Below are positions 15,201-26,777 of a DNA stretch of 64,000 bases, one piece after another; positions within the stretch are counted from its first letter, which is position 1, and each line of letters begins with the position of its first letter. The position numbers and the translations under genes were made by a program. The stretch lies in contig NC_089194.1 of NCBI RefSeq assembly GCF_947507565.1, positions 558,001 through 622,000 of the forward strand. The letters run 5' to 3'. This DNA is from Oscarella lobularis (taxonomy: Eukaryota > Porifera > Homoscleromorpha > Homosclerophorida > Oscarellidae). Under the pieces are notes generated by a model. It searched no databases and was not told the origin of the DNA. It was given only the letters and a program-made list of their open reading frames with translations.

Positions 15201-18200
15201 GACAAATTGTACATGTGAAGGCTTGTTGATAGGACGTCTGACACCGAAACCAAAGAAGGAATGGGATGCGAATGAATAACTGAAAATCCGTCCGACGAAA
15301 TCGCATCGAAACAAAACTCAGAGTTGCACGGTTCAACTATAAATCGGTAACTTTTTCCGGCAATAAGATCAGCTGAAAGAGTAACAGGCGCTTGACAGTT
15401 GTTTGCAGAGTGACCCGTCGAAATAACAACTTCACCATTTAGCTCGTCTGAAACAAGATTCCATTTATAAAATGAAACTCCTTCATGATACGGAATTCGA
15501 CAGTGCGCTGATGCTTCGACAATGCTGTACTGAAAATCGATGTCTTCAGAGCAATGGCGAAAAGAGACGTTTGAGACTCTGGCTTGACTCATTGAAGAAT
15601 CGTTTGGCATCTTAGCAAAAGTAATAACAATTTTCGACACCGAAGCGTCAGTCTGAAACTGAGCAGATACCAAAGTCTCATTGGAGATGTAAGACGAGTC
15701 GCTAGCAATTTTTCTAGCGTTAGCAAAAACAGAAAGCGTCACATTGTCACTTTTAGAAACAGCGAACGATATCGCATAGCTTTGGCCAGGTATGGTCTTA
15801 AAAGAAAGAAGAGTGGTGCAGTCACCAGCAAACCAATTACCTCTGAGGCCACCATCATCTTGAACAAGGCAACTGCCTTCTTTCAGAGTGTAATTAGCAT
15901 TCAATAAAGAAGAAGGCCCCCTGCAGCCTTTCCCGTCAAAAACAACTCCTTTTAAAACGTCTTTAACAACGCGAACGCCATCAGAACTTACCAGAGTTTC
16001 TCCAAACTCGTTCCGCCCCTTTACATTGCAAAAGTAAGAAGATATTCCAGCAACCAACGAGACATTAGCAAAATGAGCAAAATGAGAGTTAAGGTCAACG
16101 TTAGTAAAAGTGACCAAGTTGTCTGTGCCCCGAGACGTTCCAACGCCAGCAAACAATGCTGAAGATCTTGTAAATCCGTTCCACCAACAGCTGATGTTGT
16201 AATTGGTGTTCAACTGAAAGTCGATGTCAAGCCTTTTCAGAGAATCATCAACAGATTTCACGTCGAAAACAATACCAGAAGCCGGTTTGCGAAGAACGGG
16301 CGTGAAAGGCTCTGAAGCATAGGTTTGCGACAAGCCGGCCAAGTTAGTTGCTATTACAAGAAAGAAGATGTTATTCTTATAAAGTTTTGATGCCAAAGGC
16401 TCTGCTTCGAACTTGAAGCATTCACAATATGGGCAGCAGTTTTCTTGTCCAACAGCAGACAAAGATGTCAAAGGTATCACGTCTTCATGACCAGGTGACG
16501 TTCCAGCAGCTACTTGAAGAGACAAAGAATGTCCTTCCTGCTCGGGATCTTCAAAGCCACATGAGTTGCACACCAAACTAAAATTCTCCTTGGATTGGGA
16601 TACCGACAGTTTTCCACTGTAAAGAGGCGGCGTCGTGTCAACAACAATAGGACCAACAAAGGCCGTCGAACTTTGACCAGCTTTATTTACAGCTCTGACT
16701 CCGATGTAGTATTGAATGCCGTGATCAAGCAAACTTATATGCTGAAAGTACGAGGTATGACCTTTTGTTGAGACAAATGCACTGTAGCTCGGAAAGTCTT
16801 CCAAAACCGATTTTGCAATGCCGACTTCGTAGTCAAAAATATCGCTTTCGTTATCAGCACCGTTCCAAGAAACGTCCACCAAACCGCTGACGCTTGTGTA
16901 AAAGACAGAAGAAGAAGGTTGACATTTGGAAAAATTGTTAATTGTTTCTGCAGACAGAAGAGGATAAAGAGAAACCGAATCTACCGTGGCGGATACATTA
17001 GCACACAGGCCTGCCATGTCATACGGTAAGACGCCGATCCTTTGACGAAACTGATCAATAATCCAAATTTCCGACAAGTTGTGTTGGCGTATAAGACCAG
17101 GAACACTTCGCGCGTGCTGAATCCGAATCTCCGTGAGTAGAGGAGGCGTGTTATCTACCACAATACCGTCTGAACAGACGACGCTTGAAAACTCAAGGGC
17201 TCCGTTAGCAGCTATGACAGACACAAAGTACTTTCCAGGAATCATATTGGCAACTGATAGCCATGGCAAAGCCGTTTTGTTTTCCCCTTTGATCAAATCG
17301 TCAGTACCTATACACTTGCTGCCTACGGCGTAATTATAAAATAAAATGCCGCTTTCCGGATCCTTAAAACCATGCCAAGATGCAAAGAGGGTGGAAAACT
17401 GCTGATAGTCAATGTCCATGGCTCCTTGAACATTGTCAATTACGTCTCCGGCTATAGGTTTGGTTACATCAATTATAAAGTGCAAATCTTTCATATGAGT
17501 TAATCCGGCGTTATTGGTAGCGATGATAGAGAGAGAATACGAGCGCCCTTGTTGACCATCGGGAATGCTACTCGACGCTTTTCCGAAAAAAGCAGAAACC
17601 ACACAACTAAAAGTGGCCGAACAAGAGCAATTGATTTGAGAACAGTTTTCCTAGAATCATATCGGTCATACAAAAAATATAAAGTGACACTTCCGGCATA
17701 CCTTTGAAACGGTAGAAATTCTAAGAAATCCCTTGTCTATCTCCCTTCTATCAGACAAGCTCTTCACTACCCACTGCAGTCTCTGAAGACCACTATGAGG
17801 ATCGTAAGAATAAAATCTAAAGTTAAGTAGATGAAGTTGAGTTGTGTTGAAAAACGCAAAAGAACGATTGGAACGTTCATTACCCAAAGACAGGCCAGTG
17901 ATTAACGGGGGTGTGGTATCGACATAAACAGTGGAATTGGCCGTAGCAAATGCTTCAAACCAGTCAAAGGCTTTCAACCAAATCCGAATCGAGTCACCGT
18001 CGCGAAAATTTTGAAAAATCGTCATTGCTTCAGCAGTCAATTCCATTGCCGTAGCCGCCTTGAATTGTTTTTCCGAGGGTTCAGGCGCAGTCAAGTTCGT
18101 CAGTGCCCATTTCAGCACAACAACTCCGTACTTATTTGTAAGACCCGAGGTACGAGTCCAGTGCAATGTAACGTTAGCAACAACACGAGTAACTGAAGGC

Positions 18201-20944
18201 TGATCGTACCAGTAGTCGACGTCAACAAAGTCACCAACTCTCTGGAAACGGTCAAACGCTCTATTAAACGACCGACTTTCAAAATGACCACTCCAATTTA
18301 CAGAAATAAATTTAGAAAAATGTTGCCAGGAGTGCCCGTAGAAGTCGACTTTTGCATTAGTTATTGAAACAGGATAGTTCGCGTCAATCGCTACCTTTGG
18401 GTTGCTGCTGTAGAAAGCGAGTCGTCGACACAGACGAACATTACCAACGTTATCACTAACTGTGAGTATAAAGGAATAGAGTCCGCTTGAAGGAAAAGAA
18501 AATGAAGCTGTTCCATTTTCTTTTGGAATATCTTTATAGCCACTACGTTGAGATTTTTCGACAATATGTTTGACCAACTGTGACCACCAATACTGCCTAA
18601 AGTATTTTTCCTCAAGTTCATACATTTCCACTTTGAACGTTTTGCTGACTTGGCTACCTACGCCATCAGACCAGGCGCTCCAGTTCCAAAACACTGACAA
18701 GTTATTTTTCTGAGTCGCAAAATTGACAGCAAAAAAATCCGCTGAATTACCTAAGACAAACGGCTTTTTTTGGTCTAATGTATAAATTGAGCTTTTGGCC
18801 AAAGTTTTTCCCGTATAATAGTGCACATCAAAAGTAGCCCAGTCCAAGTCATTGATCGTAATGTGGGCACCGTTGCTAATAAAAACTTCAGTTTGTAATC
18901 TGAAGCGCAAAAAAACATTTAGAAAAGACTTATAACTAACTGCACAAAAATACGTCTTACTTGTCCCCGTCATAAAGATAGTAAGGCACGACAACTTCTT
19001 TTGCGCAATTTAAAGCAACATTTGCAGGGGACCAAAACGAGAACGGTTTGTTACAAGTCATTGAAACATTGCTGACGAAGACGTTCAATATTTCTAAAAA
19101 CACAAAAAAATAAGAGTAGCAGAGAAGTTGTAAAATCGACGCCGCTAAACTTCTAACGCTAACTTAAGTAGGAAAATTTTAATGCCAAATATCAAAGTGT
19201 TGAAAAGTATTGAATAATACGAAAACTGCGCTGTGAAACTAGTTAAGAAACGTTTAAGGCTTCTTAGCCAAAAGCGTTACAAATATTCATCTAATTCCGC
19301 GTAAGTGACGACTATATAGTGGTAAAGCTACAACTTTTATATCACGTACGGTTTCTCCGCCAAATTCTCACTGTCAGTTTAACGGAAACAATTCCATCCA
19401 CAAAGCTAGTTATCCACGGTCGGTTATTTTTGCTGTAGTTACTTAGCGACGTGCGATGAACCGCAATAACTGTGACGTTAATGTAGTAGGGATCTTCCTT
19501 AATAAAGTTTTCATAAACCGGAAGTGATACACGGTAAGAATCTTTGGGCTTAGATTCGAAAATGGAAATTACAGGTAACACGTCAACTAAAAGAGCAAGT
19601 AAAATACGCAGGCCAAAATTGATTAGATACTCAACTGTGATCGCATTTAGGGCTGTTGATAAAACCGGAAGCACACGTACAGGTGTCATTTGTTGTGGAA
19701 GTGCTGGTGCAACTGCCAGGCCAACACCAGTTGCCCTTCCAGGAACAGCGCACTACACACGCAATTCAATACACAGTCAGAAAGTGTTCCGAATTATAGG
19801 AGAAACATTACCGAGACATTCTGTGCCGTCCGGTGACAGTTGGTAAGCGTTTCCACTTGAGGGACCATGCTGCGATTCACAAACTTGGCACTTGGGAGTG
19901 TTGTAATACGGACATAAGTGCTTTTCGCAGTGTGGCACTTGAAAAGAGCACTTGTAAGCGCCTGGAACAAAATGCATTAGTAACACGCCACAAAAAAATT
20001 GAAAAAATTACCAAGAACTGTAACTTTTTGTGATGCTCTGGCTTTCTTATCTCCTTTAACAAAAAGGAGACAATGATATTCACCTTCGTCAATGCTTACG
20101 ACGTCTAGTTTTATTTCTATTTCGCATGTCTTATTGTAGAGAAAATTTGTCGTTTGAATTGGACTCCAACATTTCACGCCGTACGTCGCCGTGTTAGGTG
20201 CAGGAATAATTATGCTTTGGTCTCTCCAAAATTGTAAATCCATACTCTTGTCATTTGATAAAACTGAGCATGTAAAAAAACGCGGTGGAGACGGTTTGCC
20301 TTTAACAAGATACGAAAATCTTGTTGATATAAAGGCACGATATCTCTGACAGTCAACAAAAAACAGCGCTGCAAAAAAATTTTGATTACATAGGTGACTA
20401 TAGTTTTGTTGTCATACAAAAGTGAGGACATTGTGCGAAATAAAACCATAAATTAAAAATAATTTATGATTTTCAAAAATAAAAGAGGGACTAACGTTCT
20501 CCCACGCATCTGGTTCCGTGGGCTATACTTCCCTACTTACCTCATAAAATGTCCACTAAAAACCCGAAAGTAGGACGTGTTAATTAAGCAACAAATCAGC
20601 AATGTATTTTTTCAAAACTAAAGAGTCGTTTCCGCCTTAGCAGAGCAAGGAAACGATACCTTGCATACTATGTCCAGCTACGTGCTACGCCCTAATTCAT
20701 ATAGGCGGTCGATCTGCGCGTGTTCAACAGCTTGAACAGTGAAAGCATCATTTTTTATAACTACAGTAGATATTAAACTAGTTATACAGGCAATTTCGCG
20801 CGTGTTCGATGCATGAGTCGCATCAAAGCACACGCCAAAAACCTTAAAAGCCTGCGTCCCTCTTTCCATGCACGTCAAAATATCTAGCTTACCTGATACC
20901 AAAATGACCAAAAACAAGGTCTTCACCTCAGGCTGAGCGTTCAT
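9297..20944 (-). CDS. Giant secreted Ig/EGF/FN3-like repeat protein ('VDxTPP' modules)
   Basis: Starts at ATG 20944 with signal peptide MNAQPEVKTLFLVILVSG, then a GT donor. Exon 20369-20012 encodes an Ig-like domain (DEGEYHCLLFVKG). Exon near 19963-19811 is cysteine-rich, and near 19750 there is an EGF-like segment (CSWKGNWCWPGSC, TCTCASGF). From 18994 to 9297 come about fourteen copies of a roughly 100-250-residue module, each ending near 'VDTTPP' (for example 17160, 16640, 14570, 14120, 13340, 11830, 11430, 11130) and carrying 'W.GF.D..SGI.YY..VG' and 'AxNxAGL' motifs, an FN3-like pattern. One exon, 17602-14412, is over 1,000 codons long. The protein ends GVISRYQ-stop at 9297 with no membrane segment seen, so it is probably secreted. 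Its stop lies about 150 bp upstream of the next gene's ATG (9147), and both genes use the same module, suggesting a tandem relationship. Exact ligand or function unknown. Confidence 0.7.
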
Positions 20945-21021
20945 CTCGGAAGAGTGACTAGCTCCCTCCGAAACTGAAAGTTCTTCTTTATCCCGGATTC
21001 AGGAAGCAAAGGGGCGTTGCA
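20945..21021. promoter_or_regulatory. Candidate bidirectional promoter
   Basis: Only 77 bp separate the start codons of two divergent genes, the Ig/FN3-like giant (minus, 20944) and the Ly6-like protein (plus, 21022). Both 5' UTRs and core promoters must overlap here or lie inside the opposite gene. No clear TATA box is visible. The role is inferred from layout only. Confidence 0.45.
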
Positions 21022-21381
21022 ATGACACCTGTTCTTCTTTTCGCTATAATTTCTCTTCTTTTTCCTCTTTGCGATGGTCTCCTTTGCTTACACTGTAACG
21101 TACCAAAAAGCAAAAGCGATCAACGGTGCGATCAAACTACAGAATGCCCAAACAAGTGCTGCGGTTACGAATACTTAAGCAACAACGAACCTTCGATCAG
21201 ACGGACGTGTGAGAATGACCCCGAAAGTATAAGAGGAAACGAAACGCTGTCCTATTGCTGCGAAACCGAAAAATGTATTGCCGAAGAAGTTCCCACAAGC
21301 GGGGAAACGCCTGTACGTGTTCCTCCTTTGCTCATACCATTAGTCGCCGCAGTATGCATGGCTAGGATGATCATCAAATGA
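21022..21381 (+). CDS. Ly6/uPAR-like three-finger protein, probably GPI-anchored
   Basis: Single-exon 119-codon gene. Residues 1-19 form a signal peptide, followed at once by LLCLHC, the usual start of a Ly6/uPAR (three-finger) domain. Ten cysteines follow in a Ly6-like order (CxxC, C, C, CC, C, CCxxxxC), ending in YCCETEKC. The family's final Asn after the last Cys is replaced by Ile. After a short linker the chain ends in a hydrophobic stretch (VPPLLIPLVAAVCMARMII) typical of a GPI-attachment signal. An AATAAA poly(A) signal lies at 21466-21471. Ly6 proteins usually modulate receptors at the cell surface; the partner here is unknown. It is divergent to, and shares a promoter region with, the giant Ig/FN3-like gene. 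Confidence 0.72.
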   Translation: MTPVLLFAIISLLFPLCDGLLCLHCNVPKSKSDQRCDQTTECPNKCCGYEYLSNNEPSIRRTCENDPESIRGNETLSYCCETEKCIAEEVPTSGETPVRVPPLLIPLVAAVCMARMIIK

Positions 21382-21465
21382 ACCTCCACTAACAGCCGTT
21401 CAAACTGCTTTCTCGCTTTTTTTGCTGCTGTTTCTTTTCTTCGAATGTTCGTGCGCACTGTTTTG

Positions 21466-21471
21466 AATAAA
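21466..21471 (+). terminator. Poly(A) signal AATAAA of the Ly6-like gene
   Basis: AATAAA lies 85 bp after the stop codon of the Ly6-like reading frame, in an A-rich context, at the expected distance for a short 3' UTR. Confidence 0.5.
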
Positions 21472-21914
21472 AATTAAAAATACCTTAACATTCGCGATTT
21501 CACTAGCGAAAAATACTAAGAGTAGTGCGGGAAATCACTCCTTAGCGATGGTACTACTGTGGGGTACAAAGTAGACAACGCCATTGCTCTTCCATAAAAT
21601 TCTCATTTCGATTTGGGAACGACAAAATGCCGATAAAATAAAATATACGGCAGAACCGCTCACGTCGCGTAGACGACATAGGCGGTGACCCCGTAGGCGG
21701 TGACTACGCCCACCGGCACCTCTCGCGAGGGGTAACGTGAACAATTTGAAATTTCAATGGCGTCTCTATTTTCCTACATCACTCAAAGAATAGAACCTGT
21801 CGACTAGTACGTATCACACTGAATATCATAATATCATACATGACGCCCCAATTCACCGTTACTAAGATCGTCCGCGCACTTCGTCGTTGAAGAAACAGCA
21901 AAGCAAATAGCCGT

Positions 21915-22090
21915 TTTCCGCTGTCACAGAGCGCTTCTCGACTTCGGGTGAGGAAGCCAGGCCAAAAAAGTCGAGTTCACCAGCTTTTCGATTGTTTTTC
22001 ACTCGCCTCAGAGGATGAATTCACTTCGCACAATGTAAAAGCGTTCCGTGAACACCGAAAACTGCCAGTCGCTTCCCTTCAACGACTAAA
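21915..22090 (+). repeat. Dispersed repeat, partial copy (family R1)
   Basis: Contains the shared blocks 'cacagagcgcttctcgactt' and 'cactcgcctcagaggatgaa' followed by 'aaaactgccagtcgctt', with the middle of the unit missing. It immediately precedes the fuller copy at 22100. The boundaries are judged by eye. Confidence 0.6.
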
Positions 22091-22099
22091 ATCTTAGCT

Positions 22100-23155
22100 C
22101 CGTCTTATATACGGGAGGTTCGAAAGAAACAAGCTTCATTTGCTTCTTGGAGCAAGAGTTAAACCCTTTTCGCCGGTGAAACGGCGAGGAAAACCGAGTG
22201 AGAACGCGTTCGATCGCCGAGAAAGACAGCGATTGCCGCGATGGGAGCGGATTCGGACGCGATCAGTTGAAAAGTCTATATCCCGGATATATTGGAAAAA
22301 GTCGAGTTACCAGGTCATCGATTGCTTTTCACCCGCCTCAGAGGATGCATTCAGTTACTACAATTCACAAGGAAAGCCGACAACTGCCAGTCAATTCTCT
22401 ATTTCTTCCGCGAAGAGCCACGACACTTAATTGCGCGACCGGCATCATCATCGACTTAGCGTCGAGTAGCTTTGTCTGAGGCGTATTGAAATACTATGCG
22501 AGCTTAGCGCAAGGTGAGAGCGTGAACTTGAACGTAGAGACCACAGATCTTTTCAGCTATTGTAACATATTTATCATTTTTGTATAGGATCATAGTGCTG
22601 AAATGGTAAAAGCGGTGACATGTAGAACGCACGTGCAGTCATTCAAGTTCCTAAACATCATGAAATGAGCTAGAATTTCTCTTAGGTGTATGTTTCCAGC
22701 TGCCGTCCAGCTGTCTTGTATATTGCTCTAATAACGACATTCTATGTGAGCGTCAGTAGTTTAGGCTGGACCTCCGGCTGTCTGTTCGCAGTTGCAAGTA
22801 AAATTCAAACTGATCTTTTTTTCACTCTTGGAACTGGTCACGCATGTGTTCTATTTGTCAAATTCTACCCGTATGGGATTTTAATTAATTAAGGTTTACT
22901 TTGAAGTAATTTTCGTTAGGGATTCCAACATCAATTGAGTGAGCGCGTCAGCGGGTATTAGGAGAGAAAGCCGAGTGTAGCTGGGAACCAACTGAGGTGA
23001 TAATTCAGAGGAAAGAGAAGAAAAATAAGATTACGTCATCCACTGATAATTTATTTAGTCATTTTATTGTCTCTTTGTGTTTCTAGAGCGTCTGCTTGTG
23101 GCAGTGGTAGTAGCTGTTATAGGGCGTCCAAATCGAAAGAGACACCGGGAATCAG
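22100..23155 (+). repeat. Dispersed repeat R1, long copy A
   Basis: Shares with the copies at 24885 and 50435 the ordered blocks 'atacgggaggttcgaaagaa', 'gattgccgcgatgggagcgg', 'tatcccggata', 'ttcacccgcctcagaggatg', 'tcgacttagcgtcgagt' and 'gtgctgaaatggtaaaagcg'. Similarity to copy B continues to a block near 23080 ('gtttctagagcgtctgcttg'). No long reading frame, no obvious terminal inverted repeats. It ends about 10 bp before the 3' end of the receptor gene. Confidence 0.7.
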
Positions 23156-23165
23156 CTAGTTAAGG

Positions 23166-24398
23166 CTACTGTAGTTCCCAAGAAGAAAGGACACTCCCTC
23201 GTGTATTACTTTCATCTGTAAATATTGATGCGGTTTCATCCACTAAACTTGTGGGAGGAAAGCGGTGGTCTCTTTCACTCAGAAGACACTTACAGCTAAA
23301 TCCAAAGAGGTTTTGCCAGCATATCTTTGTCAGTACAGTAAATTGAAGAGGGGTCAACAGAGCTACAGAAATAAGCGAAAAATCAGCAGCTATGCCAAGA
23401 TTCTTCGCATAGCTGCGCTCGAGAAGATCACCAAGTTCGTCAGCATTCAAAACTAGAAGGTAGTTCCAGACGAGTTGCACAAGAACGAGAGGTACCGCAA
23501 ACAAAATTGCCGTCATAAGAGTCCATCCAAGTCGACTTCGAAACTGGGTTTCTTTCGCTTTTGTAGTGCAGTAGACGACGATAACAACGGTCAAGTATAA
23601 AACAATTACAACAATCACAATTGCAGCGTAGAAGCTAAGAAGTATGAGGTCTCTGCGCGCAGCAGCTTCGTCACCTGATGGGGCCATATCGTATGCCCAG
23701 CACGTATGCCAGTTCAAAAACGAGCGTCCACCGTATTCAATAGTAAAATTTTGTACCCGAGTGTAGCTTAGCGTCATGTACACAGCGTATGCTACAGAAA
23801 ATAGCCAAAGAATTAAAAGAATTGCACTAGTGGAGCGCTTTGAGGTAGGACTAATGGAGCAGCAAAGGCAGCCAACGATCTCCTTGAAAGCAAAACTGGA
23901 AACTGCTAACCACATCAGGGACGTCATCGAAATAGAAATGTTGGACAAAATGTGGGCGCCGTAGCAGAGGTTCTTTGTCGTGTCAGTTGCTTCGTCGCAC
24001 CAACTGGTCACCAGTTGCGCTGCAACGAGAAAAAAAATTTTCCCAGTTGCAAGAAGAAAGTCGGACGCCGCCAAGTTGACGAGAAAAAGAGACAGGGGCG
24101 AAGTACGATAACGAGAATACCGGCATCTTGCAGCAATCACAAGTGCGTTTAGAATAATGGCCAAGATGGCAAGCACCCAGAAAGCCACTTCCACTCCTGG
24201 CTTTGTCAGCGTGGAATACTTGAATTCTGAAAATAGCAGAGTCGAGCCGTTCAGCGGTGGGCAAAGAAAAGAACTGCGGTTGCTTGCGTTCATGGCAAAG
24301 CTAGACTGAGGCTTTGTCTCAAGTGATAATTCGTACTGATCACTTCTCACGAAAGGTTCCTTGGAACCGGACATGAAAAGCGAAAGAGCTAGTAGCAT
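23166..24398 (-). CDS. Seven-transmembrane receptor, rhodopsin-like GPCR
   Basis: One intact exon of 410 codons. An N-terminal extracellular part has N-glycosylation sequons (NAS, NRS, NGS). TM1 is about residues 68-90 with an Asn in IILNALVI; TM2 about 100-126 has the class-A hallmark LVNLAASDFLL. A Cys in KNLCYG fits the conserved TM3 disulfide position. TM3 ends SSFAFKE rather than DRY, so the G-protein switch motif is not conserved. TM4 to TM7 are visible as hydrophobic runs, and a Cys-rich juxtamembrane stretch (FGFSCKCLLS) is a possible palmitoylation site. The ligand cannot be told. The gene is bracketed by two direct copies of repeat R1. A possible extra 5' exon at 24731-24609 was not supported by reading-frame phase. 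Confidence 0.75.
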   Translation of the reverse strand: MLLALSLFMSGSKEPFVRSDQYELSLETKPQSSFAMNASNRSSFLCPPLNGSTLLFSEFKYSTLTKPGVEVAFWVLAILAIILNALVIAARCRYSRYRTSPLSLFLVNLAASDFLLATGKIFFLVAAQLVTSWCDEATDTTKNLCYGAHILSNISISMTSLMWLAVSSFAFKEIVGCLCCSISPTSKRSTSAILLILWLFSVAYAVYMTLSYTRVQNFTIEYGGRSFLNWHTCWAYDMAPSGDEAAARRDLILLSFYAAIVIVVIVLYLTVVIVVYCTTKAKETQFRSRLGWTLMTAILFAVPLVLVQLVWNYLLVLNADELGDLLERSYAKNLGIAADFSLISVALLTPLQFTVLTKICWQNLFGFSCKCLLSERDHRFPPTSLVDETASIFTDESNTRGSVLSSWELQ

Positions 24399-24884
24399 AT
24401 ATCTAAACGCGTTTTACAACCTTAGTTAACTATCAAACTTCTAAATGCAATACTTTATTTATGTCTGTGTGAAACATTAATTCCGTTTTGATGCTTGCCA
24501 GCCAAATGCTTGCAGTCTCTTTGAATCCATTAGATTAACCAGCTGCCACACAGAAATAGTCAAAATTAATACTATAGATGTTTTAGTTCCCTTACCTTCT
24601 TTGGCTTGGGCTTTGCAAAGGACTGAGCAAGTGCCATTTCGTCCAACAATTTTAATTTCTCTTTTACTTGCCGTATAAACGGAGGCTTGTGCTCGAGTCC
24701 ACTCCTTTATGGGCCTTCTCAAAAATCCCAAACTTCACATATCTGATGCTGTCTCGATGCAGTGTATATCACAATAATGAATATGTACGTTTGTTCCTAT
24801 CGAAAAAAATTACATCGTCTGTCTGAGCTAGTTCTCGTCTGCCTTCACCCTCACCGTGCACTTCGTTGTAGCGAATGGCATTTT

Positions 24885-25795
24885 ACGGCGGTCACAGAGC
24901 GCTTTTCGACTTCGGTTGAGGCGTATATACGGGAGGTACGAAAGAAACCAGCTTCATTTGACCCTTCCAGCAAGAGTTACACCCTTTTCGCTGGTTACAC
25001 GGCGAGTGAAAGCAAGTGAGAACACATTCGATCGCCGAGAAGGGCAACGATTGCCGCGATGGGAGCGGATTCGGACGAGATCCGTCGAACTGTTTATATC
25101 CCGGATAAGATCTGAAAAAAAGTCCAGTTACCATCTTTTGGATTGCTTTTCACCCGCCTCAGTAGATTCATTTAGTTACCAAAATGTAAAGGCGTTCCGT
25201 GAAGGCCGAAAACTTCCAGTCGCTTCTCTATTTCTGTAGCGGCGCGAACCACGACACTCGCGCGACCGTCATCATTATCGACTTAGCGTCGAGTGGCTTG
25301 TCTGAAACGTATTGTTTTTTCAGTGAAATACTGTACGAGCTTAGCGCAAGTTGAGAGCGTGAACTTCAAGGTACAGACTACATTTTCAGCCATTGTATTT
25401 ATTGTTTTTGCATAGGAACATAGTGCTGAAATGGTAAAAGTGGTGATGACATGTAGAACGCACGAGTCCCTAAACAACATCAAATGAACTAATTGAAACG
25501 TAGAATTTCTCCTAGGTATATGTGTCCAGCTGTCTTGTATATTGCTTCAACTCATATTCGTCAGGTACACTAGAACATCAATGGAGTAAGTGGGACGGCT
25601 AGTAGAAGGGAAGAAAGCCAAAGGCATCTAAGGCGAGGAAGATCCTGAGGAAATTAAGGAAGAAGGACTGTAAGCACACCTCATCAAATAATCATTTTCT
25701 TGTCTTTTTATGTTTCTATAGCATCTGCTTCTTGTGGCAGTTGTAGTACGTAGCAGTGACAAAGCACACACATCGAAAGTGAAACCGAAAATTTA
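24885..25795 (+). repeat. Dispersed repeat R1, long copy B
   Basis: Direct-orientation copy of 22100-23155, with the same ordered blocks (tcacagagcgcttttcgact, tatacgggaggtacgaaaga, gattgccgcgatgggagcgg, tatcccggataag, ttcacccgcctcag, gtgctgaaatggtaaaagtg, tttctatagcatctgcttct). Copies A and B flank the receptor gene. No coding content recognised. Confidence 0.7.
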
Positions 25796-26777
25796 TTGAG
25801 ACTAAATGGAGATGTTCTTGGCTATGAAAGCCACATGGGAAATGTATCCAGCTATTTAAAAATGTTTATTTCTTTACTCCTTTCTTCACAGAACCTCTGG
25901 GCAAACCATTTGCAACAACTTCCAGACTCCAGAGTCATTGCTGTTCGGCGACTCTCTTGTGGTAGGTAAGTTTAATCGAACTGTTCTTTCTTAATTAATA
26001 TGCATCGTTGCTCTGTAATCTAGTATGTCATGATGTGTTTCACGCGTTTTGTTTCTTTTGCGTTGCTTTTAAGTATATTGCTTCACTTGTTAATGACGAC
26101 ATTCTATTTCAGCGTCATTAGTTTGGGCTGGAACGTCTGCTGTCTGTCCGCAGTTGCAAGTAAAATTCAAACTGATCTTTTTTTTGCCGTTGCTCAGAAA
26201 TTTTGATCTCTGTCTAGGTACACCTTGAGAACTTTATCGCATCAGAACTCTTCTATTTTGTCCGAGCTTTGTCGAGAATATAATGCCAGAAGAAATTCAG
26301 TCGTTGTGATAAGGTTTGTAGGCCCTTTTTTGTTCTCGGATACTTCACACCGTGCCTGAAAGGGTCTGCGAACGCATTTGGTGCCTACGCGTCGTAGAGT
26401 CGTAATGTGATATATTTGTTGATTATCTCTGTTAGATTCGCGTGAGTAAAACGTCAGCTATTCAGACGTAGAAGTCCTGTGACGAAAAGGTTGAAATTAT
26501 AAAGACTTGTGCTGTTCAAAGTGTTTGATTCTTTGTTCAAAAACGGAGCAGCCGCTAATTAATCAACACGTGAGATCCTATGTGGGAGATGCGTGCTCCG
26601 CCCTAAACTCATTACCGTATACTTTTCTTAGTTGCATTCGTGTACTTCCTTTCCTAAACGCGTTTGCTGGAAAAGTTTTCCTTTGACTCGACGTCGTTTT
26701 CGTTTATCTCAACTCTCCAGACTTGTAATAGAAAGCTACTCGCCGAGGGACGGCCGCGAGAAGAAACCAAGCCAAAC
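25796..26777. other. Non-coding stretch upstream of the C3-like gene
   Basis: Apart from the short R1-derived block at 26085-26190, no gene, RNA or structured repeat was recognised. The last few hundred bases presumably hold the promoter of the gene starting at 26778. Confidence 0.4.
26085..26190 (+). repeat. Short duplicate of 22725-22830
   Basis: The block 'gcagttgcaagtaaaattca' followed by 'aactgatctttttt' and the preceding 'gacgacattctat' occur in both places in the same orientation, so this is another piece of the same duplicated sequence. Confidence 0.6.

Noticed and set aside
24609-24731. Upstream exon for the 7TM receptor (CSVLCKAQAKEG followed by a GT donor)
   Set aside because: Splicing to the only nearby acceptor would give an immediate stop, and the receptor frame is complete without it.
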